From Notamacropus eugenii (Eukaryota; Chordata; Mammalia; Diprotodontia; Macropodidae): DNA of 64,000 nucleotides. Position 1 is the first letter of the stretch. The number at the start of each line of letters is the position of its first letter. The stretch is taken from NCBI RefSeq assembly GCF_028372415.1, contig NC_092874.1, positions 335,810,651 to 335,874,650 of the forward strand, written 5' to 3'. This document shows, in pieces, positions 37,201 through 46,200 of the stretch. Under the pieces are notes generated by a model that had not been told where the DNA came from, did not search any database, and saw only the letters and a list, made by a program, of their open reading frames with translations. A program made the translations under genes and the position numbers.

Positions 37201-40200
37201 TGGTTTCACTGTCAAAAAAAAGGAAACACATAACAGAGTCAAATCCCAAAGACTGATTCAACACTCTCCTCAAAAGTAATATTTTCTTAAAAGGCTGAAT
37301 TAAAACTAGTTTGAGAGTTTAAAGTGTATCTAACTGAATCTGCTTTAATAGTCATTTTATTTCACTTAATACTTAATGGAACAACAAATCAAGAATTATT
37401 GTTTTTTAGGTTAGCTCTGAGTCTTATCGGTTTTGTGGAGAAAAAACCCCCCAAAATGAGCTAGTTGTTTCCTTTAAATTGGATGTGTTACTACAACGAA
37501 CACAACATAAAAAAGCAACCAAATTTTGTGTTAATAGGAAAAATATTCAAATGTAACAGATAATATCCACAACATACAATCAAAGTGTCTGTAAACAAAA
37601 TTACAAAGGTGGAAAATAATGGGTAACATTGGCCAATCATACTATTAAGCAGTTCTGTTCAGTTGATTTCAGGGAACCTACTTTATGTGCAGGGTTTTGT
37701 GGGATAGGGTCTGTTGTGTTAACACAAAATGTATTAATTTTTTAAAGTAAACTTTAAAAAAAATTAAACTGGCCATGTTAGAAAAAAAGAGAGACTGAAA
37801 AGAGAATACACTCTCTTTGGGGTCAGCTATTGATCAAGATGCTCCTGGCAAGTCTTTTCACTGAGATACAATCTCCCTTTTCCTTACAAATCTTTGTAGG
37901 AAAGAGAGAGTAATCTGCTAGTTAAATAGACTTGAGGAATTTTTTGATTGAAATGAAAAGACATGCACAGAGGGTTCCTGCTCTAATGGAGTTTACTATC
38001 CACTGCAATAAGGGATAATAACTCTTCCTTCCAGAAAGCAAATAAAGAACAACATACAAAAAGAGAAAGAAAAAAAAAGCCAATCCAAGGTTGTGAGCAT
38101 AGTATGAGAGTTGGGGGCATTCAGCAAAGGTCAGGCAATTAGTGGCTGACTGGGAGAGTTTGAGAGATGTGCATTAAAATTTTAAATATTATGCAGAGAT
38201 ATTATTTACCAGCTTTGCACACATGGATGATTTCAAACCCAATGTTCTCTCCCTCTCTGTCACAATCAGTCCAGATTACCAGAGACTGGCACTGTCTGAC
38301 CTCTTTCTCCAGGGTTCTCTGAAATATGAATTTGAAAAAGAAAAATGTTGATAGCACAACCCATAAAACAAAGAATTAAATCAGAAATCAGTAAATGAAA
38401 CTGTCATACTTTAACTTATCAGACTAAGTAATGAAGCAATGGATTATAAGTACAACAATACAACTAAGTATACCACGTCAAATCAAGTCAAGAAGCATTT
38501 ATCAAACACCTGCTATATACCAGACACTGTGCGAAGTACTGGGGATACAAAGAAAGGCAAAAGACAGTCTCTGCTCTCAATGACTTCACAGTCTAATAGT
38601 GGAATACCATAGCAAACAGAAGTGTACAGGACATATAAAGAGATCATCGTAGAGGGAAGCCCGGAAAGTTAGAAGGTGGGGGTGAGGAGGGAGGGCACAC
38701 CAGGCAAGGGAGCCAGGCAGCGAAAAACGCTCAGAGTTCAGAGACAGACTGACTTGTGTGAAGAGCGGCACACATTCTGTTATGCGAGTAGGTGGGGTTT
38801 GGGGGTGAGAGTCTGGATGGAGATGCAGATGCAGAAATGATTGTTATGTAAAAACAAAAGGCATTAATAAAACTTATTTTGTTGAAAAGTTATTACAATT
38901 TTATTTTTTTTAAACTTACTATTAAAGTATTAAAAAGACAGAACATAAGGTTCTTGGGCCCTGAAGTTCAAAACTGCCATTGCTCAGAAAATGGTTAAGA
39001 TCCTGCACGATCAGCCTTCTCACAGGCTCCTCCTACCTTGATATCTACAAAGTTCTCTGGACAGTATTTTTCAATTTGAGCTTCAAAGAGTACAAGAGGG
39101 TTGCAGCTCTGCCTAGAGAACAAACAGCAATAGAAAAACATATCAGTGGAACGGATAAGACATGCACAATTTAGAATCAAACCCATGAAACAGTGTAGTC
39201 TTCAATTAATCCAAGAATACGAATTACTGGGAAAGGAAATTTATCATTAAATGAAAACTGCTGAGAAGTTGTTTAAGCAGTGGGGCATAAAATTCAATTA
39301 GACCAAAAACTTAAACCATCTGCCATAATATATTCCAAATGGATCATCCCTCTAAATATAAAAAGTTACATCATTAAAAAAAGAAGAAGAAATGAGAGGT
39401 TTGACCTTTTCAAACAATAGTCAGAAGAAAAGTTCTTAACCAGCAACAATATGGAGAGAATTACTAATGACAAAACAGATCATTTCAATTTTATAAAAAT
39501 AAAAAGGATGTATAAATAAAAAGCAATGTAACTGTATTAATAAGAAAAGATGAAATGAGAAAGGATACTTGCACTATTTCTGATTAAGTCTGAAATCTAA
39601 AATAAAAAGGAAATTGGCACATATTTATGAGATTACAAGGTGTTTTCCAATAGTTCAACAGTCAAAGGATATGGACAGACAATAATCAAAGGAAGGAAAA
39701 AACCTAATCAGTAAGCTGTGATCCCAGGGTCAATCATTTGTAAATTTTTTCATCATCTCAAATAATAAGAAATGAAAATTTAAACATCTCTGAGATATCA
39801 ACTTATATCCATTGAAATGACAATAATGGTAAATTCAATACTGGTAGGGAAAATATGACACAGCAAGTTATTGCTGTAGGAGCTGTGAATTGGTCCCATC
39901 GTCTAGGAAGACAATAAGAAACTACACAATAAAAGCTTTTCCTTTCTTTTTTGGGGGGTGGGGTATTTACTTTGTATCTTTTTTACATTAAATTTTATTT
40001 TTTCAATTAACAAAAGTCAATTTTCTCTCCATCCCATTTACCACCATTAAAGAAACCCAACAATATCCTTTAACAAACATGTATAGTTAAGCAAAACAAA
40101 TTCTCACATTGGCTGTGTCAAAAATTTTATGTCTCACTGTGCCCCCTGAGCCCATCATCTCTCTGTTAGGATGTAGGCTGCAAACTTCATCTCTGGTTTT

Positions 40201-43200
40201 CTGGAAGCATGGTTAATAGTTGCACTGCTCAGAGTTCTCAAGCTTTTCAAAGTTTTGTTTTTATAGTGTTGCATAAATTGTTCTCCTGGCTCTTCTCACT
40301 TCACACTGCATCATTTTATATGAGTCTCCCCAGATTTCTCTGAAACTAACCCCACCATTTTTACCACACGTAAGTATTCTATTACATTCACATACCATAA
40401 TTTGCTCAGCCATTCTCCAGTTGATGGGCATCCTCTTAAGTTTCCAGTTCTTTGCTACTACAAAAAGTGCTGCTATAAATAATTTTGTACATATAGGTCT
40501 TTCTGCTCTTCAAAAACACTTTCTAAAAAATTCATATTTGACTAAAATGTTCCAGTCCTTTAATACCAAGATACCGCCGTTGTTGTTGGTCCTTCATTCT
40601 CGAAGAGGGCCATGACATCAGGAAGATGGTGCCATGACATGCAAGGGAGGGAGGGAGGGAGGGCTGTGCAAAGTCACCAGCCTCACTCTCTCTTCCACAG
40701 TCATATGTATCTAGTGGCAAGATGTAGATTAGGACCATCCAATTCACTCTGGCTCTCACTGACTGAACAACAGGTCCCAGCCCCCGCCCCACTTGATCAT
40801 TGTTTGGGTCCTTATTGGCTTAGAGTGAATGTAAATAGAAACTGTTTCTGTTTTGGCCAGAAACCCTCAGCATCTTCCCTTCCCAGATTAATTTTTTTTT
40901 ACTCAGTAAAGAGGTCATTCTCTGCCTCATATCTTACCTAGCCTTAATCAATGAGCCAAACTGAGACCTGTTACTATACTGAATAACAGTGGTGATAATG
41001 GACATCCTGATCTTACTGGAAATGTATCTAGCTTATCCCCATTCATATAATGCTTGCTGATGGTTTTAGGTAGATACTACTTATTATTTTAAGGAAAGCT
41101 CCATTTATTCTTATACTCTCCAGTGTTTTCCACAGGAATAGATGTTGTATTTTGTCAATGGTTCACTCTTTATAAAAACAACCTTAAAACATAAAGCTTT
41201 CCTCCTAAGAAGAAATTATCTAGCTGTGAAAATATATTCAGAGAATTATTTGTAATCAATCAATAAATATTTATTAAGTATTGACTAAATGCCAGGCAGC
41301 AAGGTGAAGAAAGTTGGCCTTGGAGCCAGGAAGACCTGAGTCTAAGTGCCACCTCTGACACACAATGGCTATGTAAATATGGGCAAGTTACTTGACTTTT
41401 CAGTTCTCCAGGCAATTCTCTAAGACTCTAAGTTGCAGAAGAGGTGCCAACCTACACTAGTTGAGAGAACTTCCTCATCTAAAAACACTAAGAGGTTAAG
41501 TGACTTCTCAACAGTCACAAAACCAGTTATGTGTCAGAGGCAAGACTTGAACCCAGGTGTTCCTGGCTTCAAAGCTCATTCTATAAGTACCTGTGGAACC
41601 CATCTGCTCCACAGACATACTCTTCTATGTGCCAATTGACATTTTTTCTCCCAGACTAGGCTTTTTCCTTTAATGTATGGAATAAACTTATGTTCTAAAT
41701 TGTAATAAAATGAGGATTTTTTTTTTACCACAACACCATCATAGACTTTCCTTAGGGACCTTCTGAAGATAAAATCTTTATTAGATCTTTAACTAATTCT
41801 GTCCCATGGAAATAGTAACATTAGCTAGTTAACACTACAGTGAAGATGAATTGACGTGAGCCACTCATTAATATTCAGTCATGTGGAAGGCCTAAGATAA
41901 CTAAGACAGAAAGGTTGTAGAAAAAAGTCCAGAGCTAGGGATGCTGTAAGTGATCAGATGCCTTCAGTAAAAGGTACAGTGACAGAGAAGCCAGAAGCAG
42001 GGCAGAACCCAGCTCAATTTCAGAATGCATGCCAAGGTTTATAAAAACCAATTTTCATTTTAAGTCCGTTATTTTAAAAATTGCTTCAGTTCAATAAACA
42101 AGTTCTCTGGATTAAAAAAAACCTCCAAAAGACTTGAATTTTCTGCTCTTTTTTTCTTTCTTCTTTATTTATTTATTTAACTTTTAACATTCATTTTCAC
42201 AAAATTTTGGGTTCCAAATTTTCTCTCCTTATGTCCCCTCCCCCCACCCCAAAACACCAAGCGTTCTAATTGCCCCTGTCTGCCAATCTGCCCTCTCTTC
42301 TATCATCCCTCTCTGCCCTTGTCTCCATCCCCTTTACCTGTATTTCTTATTTCCTAGTGGCAAGAACAGTACTCGACAGTTGTTCCTAAAACTTTGAGTT
42401 CCAACTTCTCTTCCTCCCTCCCTCCCCACCCCTTCCCTTTGGAAGGCAAGCAATTCAATATAGGCCAAATCTGTGTAGTTTTGCAAATGACTTCCATAAT
42501 AGTAGTGTTGTGTAAGAACTAATTATATTTCCCTCCATCCTATCCTGTCCCCCAATACTTCTGTTCTCTCTTTTGATCCTGTCCCTCCCCATGAGTGTTG
42601 ACCTCAAATTGCTCCCTCCTCCCCATGCCCTCCCTTCCATCATCCCCCCCACCCTGCTTATCCCCTTATCCCCCGCTTTCCTGTATTGTAAGATAGGTTT
42701 TCATACCAAAATGAGTGTGCATTTTATTCCTTCCTCTAGTGGAATGTGATGAGAGTAAACTTCATGTTTTTCTCTCACCTCCCCTCTTTATCCCTCCACT
42801 AATAAGTCTTTTGCTTGCCTCTTTTATGAGAGATAATTTGCCCCATTCCATTTCTCCCTTTCTCCTCCCAATATATTTCTCTCTCACTGCTTAATTTTCT
42901 GCTCTTTTTAAAAACTCTTTAACTCCCCAAACAGACACCATAAGTTCTGCAAAAACCAGGAAACTTAGAATGAAATGAATTGTTGATTACACACTATAAT
43001 AATTACCATTCCAAATGACTTTAGACTAAAACAGTAGATAAGGCATTTTTGTCTTTCTCTTGCTTTAGAATGAACAAATCCTATGTAACTAGAACATCAT
43101 ATGAGACAAGGATCAAAAGCCTTTCTGGAACATAATGTTTAAGGAAGTAAAGTAAATATAGAAACAAACTTCTTGAACTCCTCTATTAATATGTACAACA

Positions 43201-46200
43201 AATGTAATATCCCTTGTAGTTATGGGCAGTGTCTAGAATTTACTGAGTGTTCCAAAACTCAAAACAATAAAGTTAACCTTAAGTATCTGATAAAGGTTTA
43301 TACCCACTTGGTCCCTTAGAATTTTGTGGTATTTCACAGCTCTGTGTAAAGTGAAAACACCCACCTCCCTCTTTCCACCAAGGTAAGTACTGACCATTTT
43401 CTAAACGGCATCTGGAAATCATGAGCGAGCAAATGTCCAGAAACAGAAGTCATTACCATGGTTACATTCTGTGGGGGAGATAGGGAGTGAAGGAAAAAAA
43501 TGATTATAGCATATCTATTTTTTTAATTTAAAAAAATTGTAAATTCAATTTTATTTTATTTTTAGGTTCAATTCTTTTCTTTCCACTCCTCACTAAGAAA
43601 GCAAGAAAAAATAAGTTACAATCAAGGAAAATAAATTTCCACATTGGTCATGTCCAAAGAATTCTTCCAAGTAATGGAAGAAGCATCAAGCATCTTCTAT
43701 ATGAGCCTTTCCTGATCCCTACAACTGCTAGTGTGCACCTTTCCACAATACCCTGTATTAATTACTTTGCATATAACTTATTTACTAACTTTACATTTAT
43801 GCTATATAGACACTAGTATATTCAAATATAGAAAGCAAAGTAACTACTGAAAGGAAAAAAATGACCTATTAGACAGCTAGGTACTACTGTGAATAGTTAG
43901 TGCTGGACCTGGAATCAGGACGACCTGAGTTCGCATCTGGTCTCAAGACACTAACCACTTGTGTGAGCCTCTGTTTGCTTCCATTCCCTCATCTGTAAAA
44001 TGGGGATAATAATAGCACCTAACCTGCACAGTCATTGTGACAATCACATGAGATAATAATTGTAAAGTGCTTAGCGCAGTGCCTGGCACATAGTAAGTGC
44101 TACATAAATATTATTACCTATTGGTACAAAAATGTTCATAGCAGCTTTATTATTCATCATAGGAAGAAACTTAGGAATAACATGGTTGAAATGACCAGAG
44201 GATGAACAAATTGTGTTATATGATTGCATTACCAGAAATGACATATGAAGACTACAAAGAAATATGGGAAGAGATATAAAGTGATGCAGAGTTAAGAAAG
44301 TTGGATTAGAATATATCAACTACAAATACGTAACTAACAAAATCTGAAAAGATGCATAGAAATGATACGGAAATGTTTCTTAAAACAAATTGTGAAAAAA
44401 AGGAATTTTTGATTATGTAAAATTTCTGTTTGTGATAAAGTACTTCAGTACCTACCTGGCCATACAGCTGATAGTCAAACTCATAGATCTTATTGAATTT
44501 GGACAGTCCTTCTCTCTATTTAGAAAGAAATAAAAATGAAAAACAAAACGAAGCAAAACCTAAAGCTTTTCAACAAACTCTAAACCATTGGCAAATGAAA
44601 ATCACACCAAAATTTTAACTGTTGATTCTGAAAGACTCGCAAAATCAGGCATTTCATTGCTTTCTTTCCTTCCCTCCCCTTCCCTACTCTCCTCGCCCAT
44701 AAATTAAAGGTGCATTACATCCCTCAACTCCTCCCCAAGGTGCCGAGAGGTTTCAAAGTATAACAGGGACTAGGGAAATGGGCTCAAATACAGCTCTGCC
44801 AATAATTTACTATGGAAACCTACAAATGGTATCATCCCTCTGAACCTTAATTTCTTCATTAATAAAATTCTGAAGCTAGAATAGATGGTATCTAACATTC
44901 CTTCCAACTCTAGCATCGTAGGATTCTATAAATGGAGGTCAGTGGGATCAGAGCATCACAGACTACAGAACTAGAAGAGATGTTAGAGGTTAGATAATCT
45001 AAACTCTTCATCTTACAGATGAAGAAAATAACGTCTAGAGAAGGGAAATGACTTGCTTATATTCATAGATGTAGAAAGTAGAAGAGCCAGGATATGAATA
45101 TAGGTCCTACATTTCTGTCTTAACTCTGGATAAAATATAGAAAATGAACCAGAGATACAACAATTATATGCAAACCTATAAAACTAGTACAACATGGTGA
45201 ATTTTTGTTGGGAGGGGCCAAAAAAAAGGCTAATAGAAAAATACCATAAATTTGTAGACATTCTGGGAAGTTTCCAGGCTGGGAACATCAGTCAGTTAAT
45301 TAATTGATCAAAAAAAATGTAACTGTGGAATCTGTTACAAAAATACATATTAATTAGGTTCTGTGGATGCAAGAACAAGTTTCATTACAGCAAAAACCTA
45401 CTGAAGTCATCCTTCAGTTCAATTAAAAAGACATTTATTAAAATATATTATGTGCAAGGCATAATGCATATTAGTCACAGAAACCTCGTTCTCCCTAAGA
45501 CACTTGATCCCAGGTGATTCTCTCCTGGACTAATGAATGCACCTTCTCTCCCATCCCCTGACATTAGTTGATGGGCTCAAGTAGATCTTTTGCTTGCACC
45601 TCCCTGCCACTCCCAGGTTCCTCTCCCATGAGTCCAAAGGAAGGTAAATTTGGATGGCCAAAAGATGCCTAGTTGACTTGGGTTTTACTGGCTAGTTTCC
45701 GTTTCCTTTCTTTTCCTTTCCCTTCCCTTCCCTTCCACTTAAACCTACTGCACAGTGAAGCTCAGACATCATGAGGCCCCTGCCCCCTGCCTAAAGGCTC
45801 TCTTCTGGACCCTCCTGGCTTCACAGTCATTATCAGCAATAACCGTTGCTGTTTCCCTCCCAGTCTGATGTCTTTATTTTTCTTTGCCTCATTAAAGGGG
45901 CTGTGCCCTGGCTACTTCTTAAACAGGCCAATTCAAAGAATGGGCGTTATCTCACCCTAAGTGAGTTCCTGTATAGACCTTGGCCTAAAGGGCCCAAGGT
46001 CTCCCAGTGCATCCTGGGTCATCTTCAGTCATCCTGATGAATATCTGGTCACTGGATTCAGATGGCTCAGGAGGAGAAGTGAAGCTGGTGACCTGCACAG
46101 CCCTCCCTCACTCAAAACAAAGTCAAGTGCAAGTCATGTCACTATTTCTCTGATGGCATGGTCTTCTTCGGCAATGAAGGATGAACACAACAACCCACGT

